Positions 1-8,250 of a DNA stretch of 64,000 bases are shown here, piece by piece; within the stretch, counting starts at the first letter, position 1, and each line of letters starts with the position of its first letter. The notes below the pieces were generated by a model, which had not been told where the DNA came from, did not search any database, and saw only the letters and a list, made by a program, of their open reading frames with translations. Position numbers and translations under genes: made by a program. The DNA comes from Aquirufa beregesia (GTDB lineage: Bacteria > Bacteroidota > Bacteroidia > Cytophagales > Spirosomataceae): positions 558,001 to 622,000 of the forward strand of contig NZ_SEWW01000001.1 of assembly GCF_011090385.1 (NCBI RefSeq). The letters are read 5' to 3'.

Positions 1-217
1 CTGGCCTATATTATCCCGTATTTATCCCACGTCCATTCGTGCTACGGGAGTTGGCTACACGGTGGGTATTGGTCGACTAGGTGCCATTTTAGGGCCTGCC
101 GTATTCGGAATTTTATCGGATAACCACGTGAGTAATACGGTGCTGTTTGTATTATTTTCTTTACCACTATTAGTGATGGGTTTGATCATTCGTACTTTAC
201 CTTCCGATAAATTATGA
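1..217 (+). CDS. MFS transporter, C-terminal end (partial)
   Basis: This is the last 71 codons or so of an inner-membrane major facilitator superfamily transporter whose start lies outside the window. The reading frame begins at base 2. The visible peptide carries YPTSIRATGVGYTVGIGRLG followed by a GP motif, as in the penultimate-helix region of aromatic-acid/proton and sugar-acid symporters. A last hydrophobic helix follows and the protein ends RTLPSDKL. The stop codon overlaps the start of the zinc alcohol dehydrogenase by four bases (ATGA), so the two genes are probably co-transcribed and coupled, perhaps taking up and oxidising the same sugar or polyol substrate (inference). The substrate cannot be assigned from this fragment. 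Confidence 0.8.
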   Translation, partial: WPILSRIYPTSIRATGVGYTVGIGRLGAILGPAVFGILSDNHVSNTVLFVLFSLPLLVMGLIIRTLPSDKL

Positions 218-1206
218 AAGCAGCCGTATTAGAAAGCCCCAAAAATATACAAGTTCAAGACCTAGAAAAACCCATTCCACAAGCGAATGAATTATTGATT
301 CGTTTGAGGTCGACAGGGATTTGTGGTTCAGATGTGCATTTATTCTTAGGCGATCGATTGTTGCCTGTTCCCACAGTACTTGGCCACGAAGGTCTTGGGT
401 ATGTGGAAGCCGTAGGTGCTTACGTGGAAGGGTTCCATAAAGGACAAAGAGTGGTGATTGAACCCAATATCCCATGCGGTACTTGTCGATTTTGTTTACA
501 AGGCAAAGGAAACATCTGTCCCAATAAGCAAGTCATAGGTGTTAATTCACCTGGTTGTTTTGCTGAGTACGTCTGTTTAGACGCTGATTTTTGTTGGAAA
601 TTACCTGATTCCATCACTGATGAAGATGCCGTTTGTATCGAACCTTTGGCGGTTGCCGTTCATGCCTTGCACGTTAGTTCTGCCCCCAAGCAAGCCCATA
701 TAGCTATATTTGGTTTAGGGGCCATTGGATTATTGCTCTGCCAATTATCCCTAACGAAAGGCTACCAAGTTTGGGTAAAAGATTTGAATGAAGAAAAACA
801 AGTCTTGGCAGAAGCTATGGGAGCAAGAATATTGCCTACAGAAGGATTAGAGGCATTTTTATATGATCGGGAGATAGCTGCCATTTTTGATTGTGTAGGT
901 GTGGCCAAAGCCACCAATTTAATCTTAGAAACAGCACCTAGAGGCTCAGAAATCATCTTAGTTGGGCTAGCCAATGAATCAGCGCAGTTTGTGCCATTAA
1001 AAATCGCGAGAGAGGGGATTTCCATATTACCTTCCATCATTTATGATCACCCGAATGACTTTGCTGAAACGATTGAACTAATTGCTCAAGATAAAATCCA
1101 TCCTGGTCAAATTATTTCAGGACGTTTTCCTTTGAATAGGATAGGGGAAGCCATGGCTTTGGCTGTGAGTGGAAAAGCTACGAAGGTCGTTTTGGATATG
1201 GAATAA
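214..1206 (+). CDS. Zinc-dependent alcohol dehydrogenase (sorbitol/threonine dehydrogenase-like)
   Basis: A 330-residue medium-chain dehydrogenase, expected to oxidise a secondary alcohol, polyol or sugar acid with NAD(P) in the cytoplasm. Catalytic zinc ligands are visible as C37 (in GICGSD), H58-E59 (in GHEG) and E143 (in CIEPLAV). The structural zinc site is complete, with C88, C91, C94 and C102. The nucleotide-binding turn is GLGAIG at 167-172. Length is normal for the family. The ATG overlaps the stop codon of the upstream MFS gene, which suggests a transport-plus-oxidation pair. The exact substrate (sorbitol, idonate, galactonate, threonine) cannot be told from sequence alone. Confidence 0.85.
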   Translation: MKAAVLESPKNIQVQDLEKPIPQANELLIRLRSTGICGSDVHLFLGDRLLPVPTVLGHEGLGYVEAVGAYVEGFHKGQRVVIEPNIPCGTCRFCLQGKGNICPNKQVIGVNSPGCFAEYVCLDADFCWKLPDSITDEDAVCIEPLAVAVHALHVSSAPKQAHIAIFGLGAIGLLLCQLSLTKGYQVWVKDLNEEKQVLAEAMGARILPTEGLEAFLYDREIAAIFDCVGVAKATNLILETAPRGSEIILVGLANESAQFVPLKIAREGISILPSIIYDHPNDFAETIELIAQDKIHPGQIISGRFPLNRIGEAMALAVSGKATKVVLDME

Positions 1207-1253
1207 GGAGTAACCCTTTCATCAATTACTATTTCAAAGTATTTTAAAACGTG

Positions 1254-1466
1254 TTAACAGCAATCAATTCCTTGCTGCATGGGAGGGCATGGAACAGTTC
1301 CATAGCTACAAAACACACAGCAATCTCCTGGCTTGGGTTTCAACATTTCTCCACAAAAGGTACAGACATAAAAATATTGACAGGCATTTTCTGGCATGAT
1401 TTCTGTTGCCTGATGAGCGCAATGCGGACAGGTGATGATGGATGCTACAATGATGGCTTTTGACAT
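1254..1466 (-). CDS. GDCCVxC domain-containing small cysteine-rich protein
   Basis: A 70-residue protein with ten cysteines: CPHC at 13-16, CTFC at 35-38, the signature GDCCVFC at 47-53, C60, and a terminal CC. This matches the family named GDCCVxC domain-containing (seleno)protein, known as small conserved proteins of unknown function in which some members carry selenocysteine. This copy uses only cysteine. The paired CxxC motifs suggest metal binding or a thiol role (inference). It is convergent with the alcohol dehydrogenase. It lies near the RND efflux operon but is transcribed away from it, with about 300 bp between. The start at 1466 is the only reasonable one for the full domain. Confidence 0.75.
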   Translation of the reverse strand: MSKAIIVASIITCPHCAHQATEIMPENACQYFYVCTFCGEMLKPKPGDCCVFCSYGTVPCPPMQQGIDCC

Positions 1467-1664
1467 TTGAGAGAAACATTGCTGCTTCAGTTAAGTAAAA
1501 TCAATGGAAATATGGACAAATTATACGGCTTTTTTGACAAATGATGTACTTGTTTACTCGTTACTTGGGAAATTAGAAGGCCAGTCAAAGAATGTCACTC
1601 ACATAATCCTCAGAATAAAGGATGTCATTTACCCATTCTAAACTATTGCATTTTTGGCTTTTTC

Positions 1665-1716
1665 CGTGACTATTATCACAACTTAAGTGCGATCCTTCGC
1701 CGTAATAAAAGTCACG
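1665..1716. promoter_or_regulatory. Inverted repeat upstream of the RND efflux operon, candidate operator
   Basis: The left arm 1665-1676 reads cgtgactattat. The right arm 1705-1716 is its reverse complement at 11 of 12 positions (cgtgacttttat on the minus strand). The arms are 28 bp apart. The right arm abuts the candidate -33 element of the efflux operon promoter, where a regulator would be expected to act. No regulator gene lies next to the operon. Apart from this and the promoter, the gap 1467-1764 holds only AT-rich sequence with two copies of ATGTCA near 1592 and 1623. Confidence 0.4.
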
Positions 1717-1745
1717 TTTAGCTATAAATAAGCCTCATACATTTG
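1717..1745 (+). promoter_or_regulatory. Candidate Bacteroidota promoter for the RND efflux operon
   Basis: TACATTTG at 1738-1745 fits the Bacteroidota -7 consensus TAnnTTTG exactly. TTTA at 1717-1720 is a possible -33 element with a short 17-bp spacer (19-20 is usual). The site is 20 bp before the ATG of the TolC-type gene. Confidence 0.4.
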
Positions 1746-1764
1746 CATCATAAATTTTATATGT

Positions 1765-3108
1765 ATGCAAAAACACCATCCATTATCAAGTTCTTCAAAG
1801 GGGCACATTTTAAAAATTGTATTTTTCTTTGTTTTAGGATTTAATGTGTCCGCTCAAATAGCGGAGCGCCCATTAAGTCTGCAAAAAGCTTTGGAGCAAG
1901 CAATTCTTCAAAATAAGCAACTTGGAGTCGCCCAATTAGACGTAGATTTAGCTAAGTCTAAATTTAAACAAACAGAAGCTATATGGCTACCCCAAGTAAA
2001 TTTTTCTTACACAGGCTTATTCTCTGACAATCCATTGAACTCCTTTGGATTTAAGTTACAACAAGGCTCAGTTCAAGCAGCGGATTTTAATCCAACGTTA
2101 CTCAATAAGCCAGGCGGAAATCAAAATTACTTAAGTCAACTTTCCATTCAGCAACCCATTTTTAATATGGATATGCATTTTATGAGACTAGCTGCTGAGA
2201 AGCAAATTGATGTGTATCAGAATCAAAAACAAAGAACACATGAGGGTATTAAAATGCAAGTGACACAAGCCTATTTACAGCTTGAGTTAATGTATGAAGC
2301 AAGAAAAGTCGTGGAGGAGACATTATATGCGATGAAGAACATGCTTCAGTTCACTCAGGATAGATTCAATCAAGGTTTAATGCAGAAATCTGACCTATTA
2401 AATGCCGAAGTACATGTTAAAGCAGTAGAATCGAAATTGGCAGAAACAAGTTCTCAGATTTCAGCAATTTCGGATCAATTGAGTTTTATGATGAATCAGG
2501 AGACAGGGGTAAACTATACCATTGAGAAAGTAGTTTTAACGCCAACAATAACCAAAGGGACGGCAGATTTAGCGAATAGGTCAGACATTAAGGCCATGAA
2601 AGAGGCGGAAGAAAGTCTGTCTTTAATGCTGAAAAGTAATGCCCAATCAAGCCTGCCTAGATTAAATGGTTTTGCCAATTACATGTTCAATGACTATAAG
2701 GCATTAGGGTTCAATGCAAATTCGTATTTACTTGGATTTAACCTGTCTTGGGATATTTTTAAAGGAAATCAAATCAAAAATAAAAATGCTACCCTGAATC
2801 TTGAAAAACAAAAATTACAAGAGCAGATTAAAATACAGATCAATCAAGCTTCTGTTGACATAACCAAAACATCACAACAAATAGCAGATGCTTTGTATAA
2901 AATCACTTTGGGTAATAAGGCTGTAGAACAAGCTGAAGAAGCCTATAAAATTATACGAAACAGATATACTCAAGGGTTATCAAATACCACAGATGTATTG
3001 ATGGCTCAAACTCAACTTTCAGAACAAAAAATGCTTTTATCTAAAGCTGTTTTCGAACAAAAAATGGCGGAAGCATATTTAAATTTTTTAACAGAATCGA
3101 CTAAATAA
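1765..3108 (+). CDS. TolC family outer-membrane efflux protein
   Basis: A 447-residue outer-membrane factor forming the exit duct of a tripartite efflux pump. A signal peptide spans about residues 1-31, with a hydrophobic stretch IVFFFVLGF and cleavage near VSAQ. The rest shows two OEP repeats rich in long amphipathic helices with Gln, Ala and Leu heptads; the second contains the typical AYKIIRNRYTQGLSNTTDVL segment. Length is typical for TolC/NodT proteins. It is the first gene of a five-gene operon, 8 bp before the adaptor gene, preceded by a promoter-like site and an inverted repeat. The exported compound is unknown. Confidence 0.9.
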   Translation: MQKHHPLSSSSKGHILKIVFFFVLGFNVSAQIAERPLSLQKALEQAILQNKQLGVAQLDVDLAKSKFKQTEAIWLPQVNFSYTGLFSDNPLNSFGFKLQQGSVQAADFNPTLLNKPGGNQNYLSQLSIQQPIFNMDMHFMRLAAEKQIDVYQNQKQRTHEGIKMQVTQAYLQLELMYEARKVVEETLYAMKNMLQFTQDRFNQGLMQKSDLLNAEVHVKAVESKLAETSSQISAISDQLSFMMNQETGVNYTIEKVVLTPTITKGTADLANRSDIKAMKEAEESLSLMLKSNAQSSLPRLNGFANYMFNDYKALGFNANSYLLGFNLSWDIFKGNQIKNKNATLNLEKQKLQEQIKIQINQASVDITKTSQQIADALYKITLGNKAVEQAEEAYKIIRNRYTQGLSNTTDVLMAQTQLSEQKMLLSKAVFEQKMAEAYLNFLTESTK

Positions 3109-3116
3109 TCATTCAA

Positions 3117-4232
3117 ATGAAATTAAAATCAATCATTATTAGCGCAGCTAGTATCAGTCTAATTTTTGGAACTATAGCTTGTTCAAAAGAAGAAAAAATA
3201 GCTAAAGAAAAACTTCAATCAAAGCCCATTCAAGTGGTATTAAGTTTGCCGAATGCCCAAAATAATTTAGCTACAACAGATGTAACAGGACAAATTGAGG
3301 CCACTCATCAAGCAAATATTAGTACTCGGATGATGGGATATATTACGAAACTACAAGTCAAAATAGGTGATCATGTAAAAGCTGGGCAATTGCTTTTTGA
3401 AGTGAATAATACAGATTTATTAGCTAAGAGAGCTCAAGTAGATGCATCCATTCGTCAAGCAGAGGCTGCTTTTCACAGTGCTCAAAAAGATTACGATCGA
3501 TTTACTACTTTGTATAAACAGCAAAGTGCCTCAGCAAAGGAATTGGATCAAATAACACTACAATATAATTCTGTAAAAGCAAGCTTAGATGCCGCCAAAG
3601 AAATGAGAAACGAGGTGAATGCCCAATTTTCTTATACGCATGTTCGAGCTCCTTTTTCAGGTGTTGTGACGCAAAAATTGGCAGACTTAGGAAGCTTAGC
3701 AAGTCCTGGAATGCCTATACTCACCATCGAGCAATCAAGCGGTTTACAAGTAAGTGTATCTGTTCCAGAAGCTTCCATTTCATCCATACAATTAGGCGAC
3801 CAAGCCAGCTGTATGATTAAATCTTTGAATAAAGAGATCACAGGCAAGGTCGTTCAGATTAATCCATCTTCGCAATTCTCGGGTGGCCAATATATAGTAA
3901 AGATTTCCATACCTACGGATCAACAAAAATCAATTTATGCAGGTATGTATGCCAATGTGCGCTTGCATTCAAAGCATCATAAACCCACAAACATGGCGCT
4001 TCAGGGCGAAAGTAAAATTCTCGTTCCTCTGAGTTCAATTATTTCCAAAGGACAATTAAATGGTTTATATACGCTTAGTGCTGAAAATACCGCCTTGTTA
4101 CGTTGGGTTAGACTTGGAAAAACATTTGGTGATCAAGTGGAAGTCCTAAGTGGATTAGCAAAAAATGAAGCCTATATCAAGTGGGCAGATGGAGCATTAA
4201 GTAATGGAGCTCCAGTAATAAATAAGCAATAA
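3117..4232 (+). CDS. RND efflux periplasmic adaptor subunit (membrane fusion lipoprotein)
   Basis: A 371-residue HlyD/AcrA-type adaptor bridging the pump and the TolC-like duct in the periplasm. A lipoprotein signal ends at C22 (GTIAC, lipobox). A lipoyl half-domain follows (ISTRMMGYITKLQVKIGDHV), then a helical hairpin at about 100-165, the second lipoyl half (VRAPFSGVVTQKLADLGSL), and beta-barrel and membrane-proximal domains to the end. Length is normal. It sits 8 bp after the TolC gene and 30 bp before the pump gene, so the operon encodes a full tripartite system. Confidence 0.92.
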   Translation: MKLKSIIISAASISLIFGTIACSKEEKIAKEKLQSKPIQVVLSLPNAQNNLATTDVTGQIEATHQANISTRMMGYITKLQVKIGDHVKAGQLLFEVNNTDLLAKRAQVDASIRQAEAAFHSAQKDYDRFTTLYKQQSASAKELDQITLQYNSVKASLDAAKEMRNEVNAQFSYTHVRAPFSGVVTQKLADLGSLASPGMPILTIEQSSGLQVSVSVPEASISSIQLGDQASCMIKSLNKEITGKVVQINPSSQFSGGQYIVKISIPTDQQKSIYAGMYANVRLHSKHHKPTNMALQGESKILVPLSSIISKGQLNGLYTLSAENTALLRWVRLGKTFGDQVEVLSGLAKNEAYIKWADGALSNGAPVINKQ

Positions 4233-4262
4233 GAAGAAGACAATTTTTTTCAAAACAAAATC

Positions 4263-7200
4263 ATGGAAAAAGGATTATCAGGTAATATCGCAAAGGCATT
4301 TTTACAGTCGAAACTGACAATTTTGCTAATGCTTGCATTTCTATTAATTGGGGGATATAGTACTTTTTTAATACCTCGAGAAGAGGAACCACAAATTCAG
4401 GTTCCCATGGCGGATATATTTTTAGGGTATCCAGGCGCTTCACCTAAAGAAGTGGAAACAAAAGTAGCTGCGCCTATGGAGAAAATAATCTCCAATATTA
4501 AGGGGGTAGAATACGTCTATTCTACTTCGATGAAGGGTCAAGTAATGTTAATTGTTCAATTTAAGGTTGGCGAAGACGTAGAACGTTCATTAGTGAAGCT
4601 GTATGCAGAACTAATGAAAAGTATGGATAAGTTTCCGCAAGGAGTAAGCATGCCCTTGATTAAACCTCGTTCTATCGATGATGTTCCTGTCATGGCTGTA
4701 ACATTATGGGGAGAAAAATACGATGATTATTCGCTAAAACAAGTTGGTCAAGAATTAGCCAATGAAGTAAAGAAGATACCAGATGTAGCGGATATTAAAA
4801 TTTCAGGCGGAAGAAGTAGCGAGATTAAAGTTATTTTGGATAGATCTTTAATGGAGTCAAATCACGTTGATTTTTTAGCCATATCAAAAGCGATTCAAGC
4901 GGCAAATGTTCAGACCGAAGCAGGCAATATTCAAAACAATGATTCTACTTTTTCTGTACAATCGGGTGATTTTTTAAATACACAAGAGGACGTAGCGGAC
5001 TTAGTTATTAGCATGAACGGTGGTCAACCCGTGTATTTGAAGCAAGTGGCAAAAGTAGAAGAGTTGCCTGCGAGGGCTTCACAATATGTGTTTTATGGAT
5101 ATGGAAAGGCGGACACAACTGGCTTAAACCAATTTAAGGGAACTTTCCCTGCTGTAACCGTATCTGTTTCTAAGAAGAAAGGAGCCGATGCAATGAAGTT
5201 AAGTTCCCAAATTATGCATCATGTGGAAAGTTTAAAGAAAACGCTTATTCCATCGGATATGCACATAGAAGAAACTCGTAATTATGGAGAAACGGCATCA
5301 CATAAGGTATCAGAATTATTGTTTCATTTATTTATATCAATTGTCGTAGTAACATTATTTGTCATGTTGGCTATGGGATGGAGAGGAGGATTAGTCGTTT
5401 TCTTATCGGTACCAGTAACCTTTGCATTGACATTATTTAGTTATTACTTCATGGATTATACCTTGAATCGAATTACCCTATTTGCATTAGTGTTTATTAC
5501 GGGTATTGTAGTGGATGATTCCATTATCATTGCGGAGAATATGCATCGCCACTTCAAAATGCGCAGAATGCCTCCTCTTCAAGCTGCCATTTATGCCATA
5601 AATGAAGTTGGAAATCCTACTATTTTGGCCACATTTACGGTGATTGCAGCTGTTTTACCGATGGCTTTTGTGTCGGGATTAATGGGACCATATATGAGTC
5701 CAATGCCCATTGGTGCTTCCATTGCGATGATACTTTCTTTGATTGTAGCCTTAACATTGACACCTTATTTAGGCTATATATTCTTGCGTGAGAAAGATAA
5801 AAAGGGAGGAACTGAGTCGCATGTGGAACATGATAAAATGGAAAATACGCCCATTTATCGCTTATATCATTCATTTATTAACCCTTTGTTAGAAACTCGT
5901 TGGAAGCGTTGGTCATTTATCTTAGGTACCGTTACCATATTAGTAGGCTCTTTAGGTTTGTTTTATACCAAATCCGTAGCAGTTAAAATGCTTCCTTTTG
6001 ATAACAAAAATGAATTTCAAGTGGTCATTGATATGCCAGAAGGAACAACTTTGGAAAAGACACAGGCAGTAACGGCAGATATTGCCACCTATATTGCTAA
6101 AAATCCATTGGTGAAAAACTACCAAGGCTATGTAGGTACAGCTGCTCCAATTAGTTTCAATGGCTTAGTGCGTCATTATGACCTAAGAAGCGGAGATAAT
6201 GTCTCTGACATTCAAATAAATTTAGTTGATAAAGAAGAGAGAAGTAAGCAGAGCCATGATATTGCGAAAGAAATGCGCGGGACAGTGCAAAAAATAGCGG
6301 CTAAATACCACGCAAATGCTAAAATTGTAGAAGTTCCACCTGGACCTCCCGTTTTATCAACTTTGGTGGCCGAAGTTTATGGGCCGAATTACCTAGAGCA
6401 AATTAAAATAGCGAAACAGGTTAAGGATTTATTCTCTAAAACGAAAGATGTAGTAGATGGTGATTGGATGGTTGAAGATGACCAAAAAGAATACCATATC
6501 TCTGTAGATAAAGAAAAGGCTATGAGAAATGGAGTAGCTACAGCACAAGTTTCTGCCACAGTAAGTGGAGCTATATCTGGAATGCATGCAGGAATGATAA
6601 ATCAGCCTAAGGCCTTTACACAAACGCCCATTCGTTTGCAGTTGAGCGATGAGGATAAGTCAGGTATCTCAGATATTTTAAATTTAAAGGTGGTAGGAAT
6701 GCAAGGTAACCTTGTCTCTTTAGGTGATGTTGTTTCTGTTCATGAAACACATAAAGAAAAAAGTATCTTCCGCAAGAATCAGAAAGAAGTAGTTTATGTA
6801 TTAGCTGACATGGCTGGAGAATTGGAAAGTCCATTTTATGCCATTTCAAATATGTCTGATTACTTGAAGAATATTCATGTTCCCAAAGGTTATTCATTAT
6901 CTGAAGAGTATACCGCTCAACCCGAATCGGAAGAAAACTATACATTAAAATGGGATGGAGAATGGCAAATTACTTATGAAGTATTTCGTGATTTGGGAAT
7001 TGCTTTTGCCGTAGTTATCCTAATGATTTACCTGTTGATTGTTGGTTGGTTTCAAAACTTTACAGTACCCTTAGTCATGTTAGCCGCCATTCCTCTTTCC
7101 TTAGTGGGTATTGTATTAGGGCACTGGATGCTAGGAGCCTATTTTACAGCAACTTCTATGATTGGATTTATAGCATTGGCAGGGGTTATGGTCCGAAACT

Positions 7201-7466
7201 CCGTATTATTAATTGACTTTATTAATATTCGATTGGCTGAAAATATTCCTTTGAAACAAGCCATAATTGAAGCTGGAGCAGTAAGAACTACACCTATTTT
7301 ATTAACAGCCGGTGCTGTTGTATTAGGGGCTGTAATCATCTTGTTTGATCCTATCTTCCAAGGTTTGGCCATTTCATTAATGGGCGGCACAATTACCTCC
7401 ACATTCCTTACCTTATTGGTAGTACCATTATTGTATTATAAAATGCTTCGCAACAAAACTAAATAG
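4263..7466 (+). CDS. RND family efflux transporter permease
   Basis: A 1067-residue inner-membrane proton-driven pump of the AcrB/MdtB type. The N-terminal helix is followed by large periplasmic loops, a first bundle of helices with the proton-relay Asp pair in GIVVDDSIII (around 417-418), a second periplasmic region, and a second bundle ending in the usual GGTITSTFLTLLVVPLLYY. At the position of the AcrB relay lysine the sequence has arginine (AGVMVRNSVLLIDF, about residue 977), so the charge is kept. The Asp pair fits a hydrophobe/amphiphile type; there is no sign of a CusA-type methionine relay (inference). Likely substrates are drugs, detergents or solvents. Confidence 0.93.
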   Translation: MEKGLSGNIAKAFLQSKLTILLMLAFLLIGGYSTFLIPREEEPQIQVPMADIFLGYPGASPKEVETKVAAPMEKIISNIKGVEYVYSTSMKGQVMLIVQFKVGEDVERSLVKLYAELMKSMDKFPQGVSMPLIKPRSIDDVPVMAVTLWGEKYDDYSLKQVGQELANEVKKIPDVADIKISGGRSSEIKVILDRSLMESNHVDFLAISKAIQAANVQTEAGNIQNNDSTFSVQSGDFLNTQEDVADLVISMNGGQPVYLKQVAKVEELPARASQYVFYGYGKADTTGLNQFKGTFPAVTVSVSKKKGADAMKLSSQIMHHVESLKKTLIPSDMHIEETRNYGETASHKVSELLFHLFISIVVVTLFVMLAMGWRGGLVVFLSVPVTFALTLFSYYFMDYTLNRITLFALVFITGIVVDDSIIIAENMHRHFKMRRMPPLQAAIYAINEVGNPTILATFTVIAAVLPMAFVSGLMGPYMSPMPIGASIAMILSLIVALTLTPYLGYIFLREKDKKGGTESHVEHDKMENTPIYRLYHSFINPLLETRWKRWSFILGTVTILVGSLGLFYTKSVAVKMLPFDNKNEFQVVIDMPEGTTLEKTQAVTADIATYIAKNPLVKNYQGYVGTAAPISFNGLVRHYDLRSGDNVSDIQINLVDKEERSKQSHDIAKEMRGTVQKIAAKYHANAKIVEVPPGPPVLSTLVAEVYGPNYLEQIKIAKQVKDLFSKTKDVVDGDWMVEDDQKEYHISVDKEKAMRNGVATAQVSATVSGAISGMHAGMINQPKAFTQTPIRLQLSDEDKSGISDILNLKVVGMQGNLVSLGDVVSVHETHKEKSIFRKNQKEVVYVLADMAGELESPFYAISNMSDYLKNIHVPKGYSLSEEYTAQPESEENYTLKWDGEWQITYEVFRDLGIAFAVVILMIYLLIVGWFQNFTVPLVMLAAIPLSLVGIVLGHWMLGAYFTATSMIGFIALAGVMVRNSVLLIDFINIRLAENIPLKQAIIEAGAVRTTPILLTAGAVVLGAVIILFDPIFQGLAISLMGGTITSTFLTLLVVPLLYYKMLRNKTK

Positions 7467-7473
7467 AAACAAC

Positions 7474-7785
7474 ATGAAATTAGTCGTAGTCACAGCTCTT
7501 AAAGAGAACTCCGAAGTGGTTCAATCCATTTTTCAACAAGCTAATATTAAAATTTTTAGCGCAACAGATACTCAGGGTGTAAAGAGTAGTTCACCTTCCA
7601 ATTTATTAGACAGTTGGTTTAGCGGTAATAATCCTGCCATATTTGATTCCGTTTTTTTGTTCAGCTTCACAACTATTGCTCAGGCGAAAAAAACGATAGA
7701 ATTAATTGATTTGTATAATGAAAATGAAACATCTGAATACCCTATTCGAGCATTTGTTATGCCAGTAGAATATTCATCTAAATAA
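7474..7785 (+). CDS. PII-like small protein of the RND efflux operon
   Basis: A 103-residue soluble protein starting MKLVVVTALKENSEVVQSIF and ending RAFVMPVEYSSK. The alternation of strands and helices, with an opening KLVVVTA strand and a closing FVMPVE strand, resembles the ferredoxin-like fold of GlnB/PII proteins. It lacks an obvious T-loop uridylylation tyrosine motif. It lies 7 bp after the pump gene, so it is almost surely co-transcribed. PII-like proteins next to transporters commonly act as small-molecule sensors that bind the transporter; that role here is inference. No closer family could be named from sequence. Confidence 0.55.
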   Translation: MKLVVVTALKENSEVVQSIFQQANIKIFSATDTQGVKSSSPSNLLDSWFSGNNPAIFDSVFLFSFTTIAQAKKTIELIDLYNENETSEYPIRAFVMPVEYSSK

Positions 7786-7793
7786 TCAATGTC

Positions 7794-7997
7794 ATGCAGG
7801 AAAGAATCATACGTGCCGTAGCAGGATCATTTATCTTGATTTCAACAATTTTAGCTTATTTTATTGATATTCATTTTCTTTGGATGACTATTTTTGTCGG
7901 GCTAAATTTATTACAATCGACTTTTACAAGATTCTGTTTATTATCAAATATATTGTCAGCATTTGGAATCAAATCTGAAAGTAATTGTACTAGTTAA
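7794..7997 (+). CDS. DUF2892 family small membrane protein
   Basis: A 67-residue protein with an N-terminal ERIIRAVAGSFILIS segment, two hydrophobic helices, and the signature FVGLNLLQSTFTRFCLLSNIL, which matches DUF2892 (the YgaP-type membrane domain: GxNLLQSxFTxFC). The single cysteine in FC is kept. Free-standing DUF2892 proteins often sit beside thiosulfate-sulfurtransferase or transporter genes; their function is not known. It is the last gene of the efflux operon, 8 bp after the PII-like gene and followed by a strong terminator. Confidence 0.8.
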   Translation: MQERIIRAVAGSFILISTILAYFIDIHFLWMTIFVGLNLLQSTFTRFCLLSNILSAFGIKSESNCTS

Positions 7998-8016
7998 CAG
8001 GGTAAATTTACTAGTC

Positions 8017-8053
8017 AAAAAGGTGAAAATGATATCATTTTCACCTTTTTTTT
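8017..8053 (+). terminator. Intrinsic terminator of the RND efflux operon
   Basis: A perfect hairpin with arms AAAAAGGTGAAAATGAT and its complement around ATATC, running into a T-tract. It begins 20 bp after the DUF2892 stop codon and marks the end of the five-gene operon. Confidence 0.85.
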
Positions 8054-8107
8054 GAAAAAATTAATTGGAAAATTTAAAACTGTAGCATGAAAACAAAAAA
8101 TATATAA

Positions 8108-8239
8108 ATGATTGATTTACAGGTTTTTAATTTAATTAAAAGTGATCCCAAGAGGGGGGCGAACTTTTTACTGGAAGATTTTGAGGCGATGATGAAGTTT
8201 ATGAATGCTTGGACACAAAAGAATAACCTCCGCTTATAG
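8108..8239 (+). CDS. Short ORF, possible truncated N-terminus of a sigma-70-like protein
   Basis: An uninterrupted 43-codon frame reading MIDLQVFNLIKSDPKRGANF and on, ending in NNLRL. The opening pattern (xxFxLIKxDPxxGAxxL) resembles the first residues of ECF-type sigma factors in Cytophagales, but the rest of such a protein is missing. It stops at about 8239, just where the accessory region with the AraC regulator begins, so it may be a gene cut by that insertion. It could also be a chance ORF. Confidence 0.3.
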   Translation: MIDLQVFNLIKSDPKRGANFLLEDFEAMMKFMNAWTQKNNLRL

Positions 8240-8250
8240 TACAATCGACT

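Noticed and set aside
1251-1463. Plus-strand 70-codon frame opposite the GDCCVxC gene
   Set aside because: The minus strand has the exact family motif, so the plus frame is its shadow.
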